A stretch of DNA of 64,000 bases from Photobacterium carnosum (GTDB lineage Bacteria > Pseudomonadota > Gammaproteobacteria > Enterobacterales > Vibrionaceae), in contig NZ_NPIB01000002.1 in the NCBI RefSeq assembly GCF_002849605.1, forward strand, positions 86,520 to 150,519. Direction: 5' to 3'. This document shows, one piece after another, positions 18,376-26,827 of the stretch. Each line of letters starts with the position of its first letter. Position 1 is the first letter of the stretch. The translations under genes and the position numbers were made by a program. The notes beneath the pieces were generated by a model, which had not been told where the DNA came from, searched no databases, and was given only the letters and a program-made list of their open reading frames with translations.

Positions 18376-18519
18376 TCAACCTTATAACTGCCTTATAAAC
18401 CACTTCAATACTGCCTTATTTCAACCTTATAACCACCTTAAAACCACTCCAATACTGCCTTATAACCACCTTAAAACCACCTTAAAACCACTCCAATACT
18501 GCCTTATAACCACATTAAA
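18376..18519. repeat. array of thirteen 11-bp units (ACCACCTTAAA / ACTGCCTTATA)
   Basis: The stretch divides almost without gaps into 11-bp units of consensus ACnnCnTtAWA: types ACTGCCTTATA, ACCACCTTAAA, ACCACTCCAAT and TCAACCTTATA, arranged in a higher-order 44-bp pattern. One unit is 12 bp. The 11-bp period puts every unit on the same face of the helix, as in plasmid centromeres or operator arrays. Confidence 0.8.
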
Positions 18520-18880
18520 ACCAACGTCTATTCTTACTCTTTTCCCTCAATTAATCACATCGCAGTTAGATATTAACCGCGAAATTTTAACGTTTTACCG
18601 ATAGATTTAGACAATCAATACTGTGAAATCAATAATAAATTCATATGCATAATAATATAATTTAGAGCGTCACCCCGACCAAATAACTTGGATGGTTTTC
18701 TTTTTTTACTCACTTCTAAATAACGATTTTTTTGATAACCAATGATCCCTATATCCAATCTCCCCCCCCCTCCGCCTAGTTATCTATACCCCCTAATTTT
18801 ACACACAAAGATACACTCTTATACCTCACTCGATAACTTGTTATTAATCGTGTTTTATAGCTAATTATTTAAACCTGTCT
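18520..18880. other. gene-free AT-rich stretch
   Basis: No credible gene. Contains a C9-type homopolymer run near 18762-18771 and a very AT-rich segment before the GCCTTGGGAGA array. Confidence 0.6.
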
Positions 18881-19220
18881 CGCAGTGCCTTGGGAGACTG
18901 TAAAATTCGCAGCGCCTTGGGAGACGAATAGGAAACGGCAGTGCCTTGGGAGACTGTAAAATTCGCAGTGCCTTGGGAGACTGTAAAATTCGCAGCGCCT
19001 TGGGATATAGCCATTATTTCTCGATTATCATCGCAGCGCCTTGGGAGACTGTAAAATTCGCAGCGCCTTGGGAGACTGTAAAATTCGCAGCGCCTTGGGA
19101 GACGAATAGGAAACGGCAGTGCCTTGGGAGACTGTAAAATTCGCAGTGCCTTGGGAGACTGTAAAATTCGCAGCGCCTTGGGAGATCTCTCCCAAGGCAA
19201 TGCCTTGGGAGACGAATAGA
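18881..19220. repeat. twelve-copy interspersed array with core GCAGYGCCTTGGGAGA
   Basis: The 16-17 bp core CGCAGYGCCTTGGGAGA recurs twelve times. The intervals are mostly the fixed 10-mer CTGTAAAATT (seven times) or CGAATAGGAAA (three times), with one longer 25-bp interval after copy 5. Near 19177-19200 the core meets its own inverse (GCCTTGGGAGA-TC-TCTCCCAAGGC). Blocks of several units are themselves duplicated (copies 1-4 resemble 7-10). Long open frames across it on both strands encode repeated SPKALRILQ-like peptides and are by-products. Confidence 0.85.
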
Positions 19221-19433
19221 ATATATACCAAAGCAATGCTAAAAAACTAAGGAAGAAGCCATAGCGGTAAGCGACAGTCATCTACAGGGCCAATAACGAG
19301 CGTCCCATGATGCAATGTTGATGATGGTTCTAAAAAAAGATATTCCCATTAAAATTACAACGCTTAACGTTGAACCTTGCGTAAGCAAGTGGTAATGTTC
19401 TTTGCATTCTCGGTGTTAGGTTGGTTAGTGATG

Positions 19434-20063
19434 ATGTTCAATAAAAATATTTTAATGGCTTTACCGCTCCTCTTAAGTTGCAACTACACGATCGCAGATA
19501 CTAATCTTGATAGCGGTATTTCTAGTGCTAACAATATGAACAAGTGCCCATTAATGATTTTTAGGTTGAGCGACATTGAATCTCGGCTTCGTGCGTATTT
19601 AGAGCCTGAATTTGATAAAGTAAAAAATACTGAAATACTTGCTGCAGAAACCTATAACTACTTAGTGGGTGACATTGATAGTAATCTCCCTGATGAGATA
19701 TTGACGTATCGTAATCTACTTACTAAATATAATTCGATGTGTACTTCAGATGTTACCGAATCCCCCAGAGCAACATTTAGCTTAAAAGATTTCATCCGTG
19801 ATTATGATGAGTACATTGATTGGGTTAAATTGGATCACGTAAAGGATCCTGAGTCGATTAAGTGTGAACAGTTATTTCAAACGGAATCAAGTTTAATTAA
19901 TCAAATAAAAAGTCTTGGTGATGTCACCATCGACGATTCAAAAAAACAAGAATTACAGAAGCCTTTAATTCGTTATAAATTCTTAATTGATATCGACATG
20001 GCTAATCATAAGTGCTGGAAATATAATGCGAGTGAATTTATCGCTTTTTATCAAAAGCCATAA
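19434..20063 (+). CDS. exported protein of unknown function
   Basis: The frame can be extended to a TTG at 19377, but ATG at 19431 or 19434 gives a proper signal peptide (MFNKNILMALPLLLSCNYTIADT). The mature part is about 185 aa, helical and acidic, with four cysteines (NKCPLM, NSMCTS, SIKCEQ, NHKCWK) that could form two disulphides in the periplasm. No family is recognised. It is the only gene between the repeat array and a 550-base gap. Confidence 0.55.
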   Translation: MFNKNILMALPLLLSCNYTIADTNLDSGISSANNMNKCPLMIFRLSDIESRLRAYLEPEFDKVKNTEILAAETYNYLVGDIDSNLPDEILTYRNLLTKYNSMCTSDVTESPRATFSLKDFIRDYDEYIDWVKLDHVKDPESIKCEQLFQTESSLINQIKSLGDVTIDDSKKQELQKPLIRYKFLIDIDMANHKCWKYNASEFIAFYQKP

Positions 20064-20611
20064 GTTTCAATGAGTGATAGCTGGTGACCCGTTTTATATC
20101 GCCAGTTATCTATTTTACCATTACACACCCAACACCAGAGAACATGGATGCAATTCGAACATCACTCCGAATTCTAATTCCATTCCTAATAAAAATAATC
20201 AAAACTAAACCCATTAATCGTTAATTCAATCAAACTATTATTATATATCGCCCCCTTTGCTTTTAATTATTAATCAAAACTCCTATTTTAATTTTAAATT
20301 ATTTCATTTTCATATCGCTACTGATTATCACCGAGGATTATTATCGTAGTTGCATTACAATTATTCCCTAGCTAATATAATTAACTAGCACCTCACTTTA
20401 ATGGTGAGAGTAAATATTGATCATCATTTAATATTTGTATGAACGATACAATTAAATATTCGTAAGCACTGAACAATATTTAAAACACACCTGTTAAAGT
20501 TGTAAGTAAGTTACGAAATTAATTTAAATATTAAAAATGACAAACTTGAGTTGTTAGGGGATGATTGTCTAGATGGTATGTTTTTATATTAGCCTAAAGA
20601 ATGAATTCTAA
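20064..20611. other. gene-free AT-rich stretch with palindromic motif
   Basis: Very AT-rich. Contains a small hairpin (CTCAC-7-GTGAG at about 20391-20407) and, at 20500-20517, the imperfect palindrome TTGTAAGTAAGTTACGAA, which recurs upstream of two other genes in the window (26852, 30353). Confidence 0.6.
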
Positions 20612-20836
20612 ATGAATAAGAAAAAAGAAAGGATAGCAATCATGATGGAGCACCTAAACACTCCAGAGCATATCAGAAGTAGTTTAACGGGGATCTACAT
20701 GAAACGGTTGACCACATTAGATGCATCAAAAGAATCGTGTGTTAGTTACGCGATGATGAGTGAATGGGTAGCAAAGATAGATAACGAGTTTAATTATTTT
20801 TGTAAGTTAGTGTCAGCGACAGGTAGGAAAAAATAA
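20612..20836 (+). CDS. small orphan protein
   Basis: A 74-aa basic helical protein. The second in-frame ATG at 20642 has the better ribosome site (AAAGGA 8 bases upstream), giving a 64-aa form starting MMEHLNTPEHIRSSL. The gene is followed by a strong terminator, which supports it being expressed. Contains short helices rich in Met and Ser; no recognised domain. Confidence 0.5.
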   Translation: MNKKKERIAIMMEHLNTPEHIRSSLTGIYMKRLTTLDASKESCVSYAMMSEWVAKIDNEFNYFCKLVSATGRKK

Positions 20837-20875
20837 AAATATTTTCTAAGGATAATGGATAGAATTAAAAAAGAT

Positions 20876-20925
20876 AAAGGCATCGATATCTATAACAAGG
20901 TTTAGTATCGATGCCTTTATTGTTT
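20876..20925 (+). terminator. strong intrinsic terminator
   Basis: A 13-bp perfect stem (AAAGGCATCGATA and complement) with a 17-base loop followed by ATTGTTTTT; ends the 74-aa gene unit. Confidence 0.85.
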
Positions 20926-21620
20926 TTAGTTTACTTCAACGATTGCAGTCAGGTACGCCTTTAGACCAAGATAGGGTTACCCGTTGATTGTAGCGACAAA
21001 CTATCCCGCCTTCACTTACGATTCGATAGTCGCATTTGTAATGGTATCTTCACTTAAACTCAATCCTTGCCATATAACTCGCTCAGAGCGGTCTGGTGCG
21101 CCGTTATCATTGGTATTGATACCATTGGGTAGGTTATCGTCGATTGAGGCGTCAGGGGCGGGATATTAAGGATTATTTTTAGTGCTTGGCTGATGTAGTT
21201 ATCAAACAAATTTAACGTATTCGTATCGTTAACGTTATTTATTGAATAATTAGTAGTAATAGGCAGTGTACAGCGAGGCATGGAGATGTAATTGATGATG
21301 TTGCTGTGGATAGAGAGATTATTAGCTGGTATTAAAATCACTGTAAGTCCAGATATAGTCATTATCGTCGTATCTGGACTTATTGTTATTGCATTACGAT
21401 TTAAGTAATAGATATGGTTATTGCTCTGCAAGTATGTCACCCATTTTTTTATTTTCTGTTAATTCCCCCACCCATTTTCTGTTAAGTAACCACTACTTGT
21501 TAGTTCCTCACTTAACTTTATTGGTTATCAATTCGTATCGTTTTCTAATTACAGTCGAACGTCACAGACATAATCGACATAATTTATTTTTTACAAGTTG
21601 TCTTATACAATGGTTGTTGA
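20926..21620. other. gap without convincing gene
   Basis: A 126-codon leftward frame (21440-21060) is rich in Ile, Thr, Asn and Ser with strand-turn periodicity like a beta-helix fragment, but it has no ribosome site or recognisable start context and is probably decayed DNA or chance. A 61-codon rightward frame overlaps it. Nothing else is seen. Confidence 0.4.
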
Positions 21621-21803
21621 TTTTGTAGTAACATCAAGCAGAAAATAACAACTAACAACTTAGGGTGGAAATGTAGAGAAGGTCTTGTTACTGAAGATGG
21701 CGATAATTTAAAAGTTGATCTACAGATAAGAGACGGCCGAGTTGTAAACGATTTAATATTGGGAACCGGTCAAATGATCGGTTATTTCATATCCAAAGAA
21801 TAA
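21621..21803 (+). pseudogene. gene remnant without a start codon
   Basis: A 60-codon open frame ends GTGQMIGYFISKE and contains well-formed coding sequence (LGWKCREGLVTEDGD, KVDLQIRDGRVVND), but the frame opens after a TGA with no ATG or GTG. An ATG at 21610 lies in another frame that stops after 12 codons. It therefore looks like the 3' end of a decayed or frameshifted gene. It precedes the secreted-protein gene at 21864. Confidence 0.4.
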
Positions 21804-21863
21804 TTATCGTTTGTCACTGACAATATCGTATTGCGATAACGATTAAACACCCCCGAGAAGAGT

Positions 21864-22751
21864 ATGAAACGGTTTGGAGTAGCGATAGTAATGATGATGG
21901 CATCGAATACTGCAGTTGGTGCTGAAGATATTGATGTTCCATTTTCATTTGGCGTATTAACAACGGACACATTAATTGGGAACACACTGCCATCAGATGT
22001 TATCCCTTTTGAGCGTAATAATGGTCTCCAGGTATCATCAAGAACTAATGGTATGAAGTTAATGATTGGTGAATGGCATTGGAGATACTCATCACGCCAG
22101 CGCGGTGATGAACCTGAAGTATTAAAGATCACTTTAGCCCAAGAAGGCGACGTTAAAGGTTTTCGTAAAAGTTTAATTAGAGACAGGCACCAGTGGGAGT
22201 TGTATCGACACAAGATAAAGAGTTTGGATTCTCTATTGGACCTATCTTGTGATAATCGCTGGTCTGCTTTTGATATGACTGTTGGTGATTTTGCGCATTG
22301 GGATAGTTATAGCGACAAGATGCGTTCTCACGCCCGTAATGAAAAAACATCGCATAATCGTAAGTCGATAACGATGGATTTAGCTAAAAAGCGTCAAAGT
22401 TTTTTTTACGAGTGTCGCTTGGCTATGAAGGATAATGACTTACTTACGGTGAGGTCGTTAAGTGAAGGTGATGATGGTAAGGAAGTCACAACGGATGTTG
22501 CTATAGGGAGTACGATGTTAGCAGGAAGGTTGAGTGGTTGGCATTTACGAGATAAAGCTATAGTAAATAATACCTTTTACAAAGGTCATTATGGACTTGA
22601 TCTTCAATCGATTAGTGATTTAAGGATTGGAGAGACACATTTGATAGACATCATCAATGACCACCAAATTTTAATTTACGATTTCCGTCAAGGTGGCCAT
22701 AACAATTTTGTATTGTATGACAAACTTAGCCAACCGGTACTGGAGGTGTGA
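21864..22751 (+). CDS. exported orphan protein, family A copy 1
   Basis: A 295-aa protein with a short signal peptide (about 1-19, MKRFGVAIVMMMASNTAVGA). It is related to the product of 32555-33505: both have an early GxW block (LMIGEWHW here, TLIGQWQI there) and a C-terminal block (RIGETHLIDIINDHQILIYDF here, RLGDDIAIDIVDNNHVIVYDF there). The mature protein is basic and polar, with three Cys. Function unknown; a periplasmic or surface role is likely. The stop codon overlaps the start of a 28-codon ORF (TGATG). Confidence 0.65.
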   Translation: MKRFGVAIVMMMASNTAVGAEDIDVPFSFGVLTTDTLIGNTLPSDVIPFERNNGLQVSSRTNGMKLMIGEWHWRYSSRQRGDEPEVLKITLAQEGDVKGFRKSLIRDRHQWELYRHKIKSLDSLLDLSCDNRWSAFDMTVGDFAHWDSYSDKMRSHARNEKTSHNRKSITMDLAKKRQSFFYECRLAMKDNDLLTVRSLSEGDDGKEVTTDVAIGSTMLAGRLSGWHLRDKAIVNNTFYKGHYGLDLQSISDLRIGETHLIDIINDHQILIYDFRQGGHNNFVLYDKLSQPVLEV

Positions 22752-22837
22752 TGTGGCCATATTCCAAGATATTTACGAATTTATTGATTCAATCTTTAAT
22801 AGTTTATTCCGGTAATGCACATACAGTAAAACGATAA
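22751..22837 (+). CDS. possible 28-aa peptide coupled to the upstream gene
   Basis: ATG overlaps the upstream TGA. The product begins MWPYSKIFTNLLIQSLIVYSG, with a hydrophobic centre and basic end, like a truncated signal peptide. It may be a real short peptide or the decayed start of a larger gene. Confidence 0.25.
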   Translation: MWPYSKIFTNLLIQSLIVYSGNAHTVKR

Positions 22838-22871
22838 AAAGGTTTCAAAGCGCCTTAAAATGGAATTAGAG

Positions 22872-23228
22872 ATGTTCTCTTATTTATTAGTAGCAACAAC
22901 CCTCGCAATGGGTGCACTACCACCAGCGGTTATAACATCGGATAGTTGGGATAGTATTGCGGTATCTCATTATCAAAAGAGAGTAAGTCTTGATTTCGGT
23001 GATGAGTATAATGATTCTATATCGGTAACACATAGGGATCTGAATCATGATGGTCATGATGAGATATTGATATCGAGTTTAGCGGATTGTGGCTCATTAG
23101 GCTGCAGTTATATAATATACAGTCATAATAAGGGAGGTATTTGCTTGATTGGAGACGTAAGGGATCCAATACCTCTTAATATCATCGGTCCTATTGACTG
23201 CGAGCACCATCTACAACCGTTAAATTAG
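22872..23228 (+). CDS. exported protein with one VCBS/FG-GAP-like repeat
   Basis: The frame opens at an ATG at 22860; the ATG at 22872 starts a cleaner signal peptide (MFSYLLVATTLAMGALPPAV). The mature 100-aa protein has RDLNHDGHDEILISS (about residues 57-71), the DxNxDGxxE pattern of FG-GAP/VCBS-type calcium-binding blades, and four cysteines. It is far shorter than most such proteins, so it may be a fragment or a small periplasmic binding protein. Confidence 0.5.
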   Translation: MFSYLLVATTLAMGALPPAVITSDSWDSIAVSHYQKRVSLDFGDEYNDSISVTHRDLNHDGHDEILISSLADCGSLGCSYIIYSHNKGGICLIGDVRDPIPLNIIGPIDCEHHLQPLN

Positions 23229-23517
23229 AGATCTACTTTTTGTTGTTGTGGTTTTAGGTCTATTTAGTGCTATTGCTGCGGTCTATATAACGATATAACA
23301 AATAAGGATAGGTGTTGCGCAGCCGACACCAATCCGAAGTATTGGACAAGTTGGTAAAGCATAATGAGCAGTGCGTCAGAACCGGTTTGCGACGAATTAG
23401 CCCCGTCACCCAAGAATCAATAAGAAAGCGTTTAAAAAAGAGAATCACACCGTGAACTTTAGAAAGTATAGTTTTGGAAAAGATATGCTAAAAAATAGCC
23501 ATTTAACGTCGTAGTAT

Positions 23518-23895
23518 TTAGACTGCGACAATACAGATTGGTTTGATATTGATTTCAGTGAAATACCGCGATCCAATGAACTTGGCAGCCATGGCCAATG
23601 ATTTATCATTAGTGTAGACGAATATATTTGCGGTACGCGCATTACATAAGATGAGTGTCAATTCCGAAATCAACAAAAAATCGGCACCGTTTTTAATGTT
23701 TGGTGCTTCTATCGTGGTCACCCCTGTCGTTTTGCACTGACGACAAAATTCAATATTATATTTCCCGAACGTTCCATTATGGAAAATGGTGATCCCTACC
23801 CCGTCTTTGTAACCTATATCACCTAATAAGCGTTGTAATTGGATCGGTGATAATTGGTCACCATCGATGAGATATTTTGCTGTCACATTGACCAT
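23518..23895 (-). CDS. NYN/PIN-like domain protein (putative RNase), paired with RHH-like gene
   Basis: A 125-aa protein with the layout of a NYN (LabA/PIN-like) nuclease: first strand KYLIDGDQLSP (about 7-17) with an Asp after the hydrophobic strand, a second strand ITIFHNG, then NIKNGADFLLISELTLIL (about 67-84), the N-x-A-D element of NYN proteins, and a last strand IFVYTNDKS. In the family the acidic residues bind metal for RNA cleavage. The ATG is 1 base after the stop of the 71-aa DNA-binding-type gene, so the two are an operon with the arrangement of a toxin-antitoxin pair. Toxicity is inference. Confidence 0.55.
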   Translation of the reverse strand: MVNVTAKYLIDGDQLSPIQLQRLLGDIGYKDGVGITIFHNGTFGKYNIEFCRQCKTTGVTTIEAPNIKNGADFLLISELTLILCNARTANIFVYTNDKSLAMAAKFIGSRYFTEINIKPICIVAV

Positions 23896-23896
23896 G

Positions 23897-24112
23897 TTAA
23901 GCTTTTCCTTTATGTTCCATTACCAATTTGTTAATAGTTGGAATTAGAGAGACTGGAACTCTAATGGTTGTCGTTGGTTCACTTTTTTTTCGTCCTGCCC
24001 CATCGCGCTTTCCCCCATGACCCAAAGGTAGTTGTAAGGTGTCAATGATTGAAATTTGGTTTGGGTTATGTTTAATCTTTCTCATCAATTTGAATCTCGC
24101 AACAAATATCAA
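23897..24112 (-). CDS. small RHH-like DNA-binding protein, partner of NYN protein
   Basis: A 71-aa basic protein. The second half, GGKRDGAGRKKSEPTTTIRV followed by PVSLIPTINKLVMEH, has the Gly-rich basic arm, single beta strand and following helix of short ribbon-helix-helix-like proteins common on plasmids and phages. An alternative start is the internal Met at residue 10. It could be the antitoxin or autorepressor of the downstream NYN protein. It is transcribed away from the sRNA promoter at 24190. Confidence 0.5.
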   Translation of the reverse strand: MIFVARFKLMRKIKHNPNQISIIDTLQLPLGHGGKRDGAGRKKSEPTTTIRVPVSLIPTINKLVMEHKGKA

Positions 24113-24189
24113 GTATTATCGTATGCCAACCACACCAACGCAATATTTTAATTATGTAGTAGGATGACAGATAAAAACCACAGCACATA

Positions 24190-24218
24190 TTGACAACGTT
24201 ATCGTAAGCAAATATATT
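24190..24218 (+). promoter_or_regulatory. sigma70 promoter of candidate small RNA 1
   Basis: TTGACA at 24190-24195, spacer of exactly 17 bases, TATATT at 24213-24218. Near-consensus. The spacer holds a TCGTAAGCAAA half-site of the motif seen at 30353. Confidence 0.75.
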
Positions 24219-24224
24219 CATGTA

Positions 24225-24373
24225 AACCCAATTTAACCTTTTTGGTTTTTCATATATTTAAGGTGTTAAAATAGCTTGGTTTTTTGTCTTCCTCCAAGCT
24301 TCCTTATGTTTGTTTGGATCAACTTTCGTAAGGTGCTCTGCTCGTAACTACCATTAGTTACGAGCTTTTTTTT
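24225..24373 (+). ncRNA. candidate small RNA 1 (about 150 nt)
   Basis: Bounded by a near-perfect promoter (TTGACA-17-TATATT) and a terminator with an 11-bp perfect stem (GCTCGTAACTA, loop CCAT) and eight or more T. The interior has another hairpin, AGCTTGG-14-CCAAGCT at 24273-24300. The longest frame starting with ATG has 13 codons and no ribosome site. This is the classical layout of a trans- or cis-acting plasmid sRNA. Target unknown. Confidence 0.55.
24340..24373 (+). terminator. terminator of candidate small RNA 1
   Basis: 11-bp perfect stem, 4-base loop, then a long T-run. Confidence 0.9.
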
Positions 24374-24427
24374 GCAAAAAAACCAACTTAAAGAGTTATT
24401 ACATTTCTTACATGATAGCAAAAATAA

Positions 24428-24456
24428 TTGACGTAAAATATGTAAGCTAATATCAT
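24428..24456 (+). promoter_or_regulatory. promoter of candidate small RNA 2
   Basis: TTGACG at 24428-24433, 17-base spacer, TATCAT at 24451-24456. Confidence 0.6.
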
Positions 24457-24462
24457 TATATT

Positions 24463-24612
24463 GTTCTATCCGCCAAGGGTGGACAACGAACAAGATGTAT
24501 TGTCGGGTGATAGGTAATGGTTCCTGATAATCGATGGGTGTCGTACATCTTAGCGTGAGTGATGAAGCCTCTAATGATATGGAACTGACCATTTCTTAGG
24601 GGCTTTTTTTCG
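24463..24612 (+). ncRNA. candidate small RNA 2 (about 150 nt)
   Basis: Starts just after a TTGACG-17-TATCAT promoter. The 5' end folds into TTGTTC-3-CCGCC-AA-GGGTGG-5-GAACAA, a compact stem; a second stem pairs GATGTA with TACATC (about 24494-24549); the 3' end is a terminator-like hairpin (AGCCTCTAA with TTAGGGGCT, one wobble) with T7 at about 24604-24610. Only frames of 10-13 codons are present. It may be a second member of a tandem sRNA pair. Confidence 0.5.
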
Positions 24613-24639
24613 TTTGTAACTTTCGATGTAATGACATCA

Positions 24640-24737
24640 TTTACCAGTTATCCCGCATTATTTACCAGTTATCCTGCATCATTTACCAGTTATCCTGCAT
24701 CATTTACCAGTTATCCTGCATCATTTACCAGTTATCT
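24640..24737. repeat. five 21-bp direct repeats, TTTACCAGTTATCCTGCATCA
   Basis: Copies start at 24640, 24661, 24682, 24703 and 24724, an exact 21-bp period (two helical turns). The last copy lacks the TGCATCA end. Placement 135 bases upstream of the 651-aa gene and phasing suit an operator array or iterons. Confidence 0.9.
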
Positions 24738-24871
24738 AATAAACACGAAAACTGATAAAAAATATTAAATAAGATAACCGAACTATCAGTACGGAACGTT
24801 TTCAAAATAATTTATGCGCCCATGATAAGTTAGAATAACGCTAATCATTAATTAAGTGTAAGACGCTATTC

Positions 24872-26827
24872 ATGTCGCTGACTCAGGAATGTAAAAAACA
24901 TAATCACATCAGTCGTGAAAACTGGGAAATAATTGTTAGTAACGAACGACAGAAAACGGTTACAACAGTTAAAAGATTACTTACTGCTAATAATTTAGAT
25001 ATTGATATTAATTTTGAGCAGATAAGACGAAAGATAGCAGACGCAAGACTGAAGCATAAACATTATGCTCGTTGCGCGTATTGTAATACGCCATTATTTA
25101 TGAAGCGGCTATCTACAGCATTTAGTCAGAAAGAATCCTCTCCATTGTCCCTATATAAATTCGTATTTGTGCATGATGCTGTCTCTGCTGATAACGCCTT
25201 AGTGATGAGCCAATGCCCTTACTATACAAGCAGTAATGACGATAGTGATAGATACGGCTCAATTACAGAGCGTCAATGGCGTGTCGATACGAAATATGGG
25301 ATCTATGATGTTTTGCATTTGGATGCAAATATCCAAAGAGAGTCTATATCAATGAGCCGCTTTATGTATTCTGATGACAATGATAATGCCAAGCGGAAAC
25401 CTGATTTATATTTTGCTGATCATGATGGCCATGAATTTGTTATTGAATTATATCGGTCGTGGTTAACACCGGTAGCTGTAATGCAAAGGGAGCAATTTTT
25501 TCGTGAATGCGGTATCAATTTAATTTGGCTATTCCCTGATTGTGATGACAGTATAAAAGGCTCCCAAAATATTGCGTCATATATCCTTTATGGTTCAAAT
25601 AGTGGAGCTTATGAGTTACAAACAAACCACCAGCGACCATCTAATAATTTTTTTAGTTTTGGAGAGTCGGACCTACTCAAAAGTGAATTGAAGAATACCG
25701 TATGGCTTACAGTGAATTACCCTGTGATCACAAAGCAAGTCAATAGCAATGTTGGTGTTGTAATGCACGAACGACAAATGCGAATAAATAACTTATCACT
25801 ATGCCCCAGGGAACGTCTCCCTATTGGAGTTAATACCGGTACTAACATTGCAGGTTACCGTTCGTGGTTAGCCAAGCGTCTACGGGCTGTCCATTATGGC
25901 GCCCAACTCACACATAAATATACCGACGTAAGGTTTACTTCGTTACAACTACTATCCGTAATGAAAGGTGTTATTGCGGAATACGAATTAATGCCGAGTC
26001 TAAATGGCATAGCATCTAAGCGTGGTGACGACTGTTATAAACAAATCACTAATTACGTTAATCGGTACGAACCAAAAGTTGTAAATAGAGAACGACGTCA
26101 TGCCATATCATCCCTGTTACGAAGTTATCGTAATGCACTTACAGATATCCATATAAAGCTACGGGGTTTATGGTGTATATCAACTACTGATAATTGGTCA
26201 TCTGACCAATCTATTGCTGTTAAGGAGTTACGAAGAAATGTTCGCCAGCTCAATAAGCAAATAAAGGCAGATTTATTGGATGTGAAGCTGAGTCATCGTA
26301 CTCGTAAATCATTAGATGGCTCAGTAAAGAGAGTGAATGCTGAAATATTAAAATACGTTAACTACCCTATCGAACAAAAGAGACGAGTCGAAGAACTTAC
26401 GCGTCAGTCACGGCAGATAAAACGAACTACTCGGAAACAAGGTTTTAGCTCAAACTTACTAAAAAAAGACAGTGAGATACGTGCTTGGTACCCAACTTTG
26501 AGCATGTGTGTGTGGGGAACCATATTCCACGAAAAATATATCTGCGAATTAGAGTCAGTTATTCAATACAGAACCACGTCGGAATGTACAGGGGAAGTTG
26601 AACTTGCTGTAAGTGCATTACTTCAACAATTCAGTGAGTGTCTATCACGGCGAGTAACGGAACTATCGACTCAATCAAAAGAGAATCAAAAGCGTTATCG
26701 AGTTGAATTGCGTAGATTAAGTGACACGTTTAACTTTATGGTTGCTCATGATCTGTTTAACGATGAAATCAGAGACGATGTTAGTAATAAGTTGATTCGC
26801 TTAAAAAACATCTGCAAGTTGCTGTAG
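24872..26827 (+). CDS. CoiA-like (DUF6035-type) putative nuclease
   Basis: A 651-aa soluble protein. A CxxC (RCAYCNTP, about residues 67-74) and a later His/Cys pattern resemble the N-terminal zinc site of CoiA-like proteins. The middle has KRKPDLYFADHD...EFVIELYRSWLTPVAV and GINLIWLFP (about 170-230), the D...ExY core, helix and last strand of the CoiA/DUF6035 nuclease-like fold; the usual final Lys/Gln of the motif is replaced by Tyr, so activity is uncertain. The C-terminal 300 residues are helical and basic. It is a lone gene downstream of five 21-bp repeats, so a stand-alone DNA-processing or defence role is possible. Confidence 0.5.
   Translation: MSLTQECKKHNHISRENWEIIVSNERQKTVTTVKRLLTANNLDIDINFEQIRRKIADARLKHKHYARCAYCNTPLFMKRLSTAFSQKESSPLSLYKFVFVHDAVSADNALVMSQCPYYTSSNDDSDRYGSITERQWRVDTKYGIYDVLHLDANIQRESISMSRFMYSDDNDNAKRKPDLYFADHDGHEFVIELYRSWLTPVAVMQREQFFRECGINLIWLFPDCDDSIKGSQNIASYILYGSNSGAYELQTNHQRPSNNFFSFGESDLLKSELKNTVWLTVNYPVITKQVNSNVGVVMHERQMRINNLSLCPRERLPIGVNTGTNIAGYRSWLAKRLRAVHYGAQLTHKYTDVRFTSLQLLSVMKGVIAEYELMPSLNGIASKRGDDCYKQITNYVNRYEPKVVNRERRHAISSLLRSYRNALTDIHIKLRGLWCISTTDNWSSDQSIAVKELRRNVRQLNKQIKADLLDVKLSHRTRKSLDGSVKRVNAEILKYVNYPIEQKRRVEELTRQSRQIKRTTRKQGFSSNLLKKDSEIRAWYPTLSMCVWGTIFHEKYICELESVIQYRTTSECTGEVELAVSALLQQFSECLSRRVTELSTQSKENQKRYRVELRRLSDTFNFMVAHDLFNDEIRDDVSNKLIRLKNICKLL

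Noticed and set aside
18881..19220. CRISPR array.
   Set aside because: Spacers are 10-11 bp and identical between units, and no cas gene is present.
18865..19281. Long frames with repeated SPKALRILQ-like peptides on both strands.
   Set aside because: They arise only because the 26-28 bp repeats keep frames open; no start context and both strands are open alike.
21060..21440. 126-aa leftward ORF as a gene.
   Set aside because: Low-complexity Ile/Thr/Asn composition, no ribosome site, partly covered by another frame.
24266..24592. 108-aa leftward ORF.
   Set aside because: Overlaps two promoter-terminator units on the other strand and has low-quality composition; more likely antisense to the sRNAs by chance.
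24640..24737. Type III toxin-antitoxin RNA repeats.
   Set aside because: Repeats are 21 bp rather than about 36, there is no terminator between repeats and gene, and the downstream protein is not ToxN-like.
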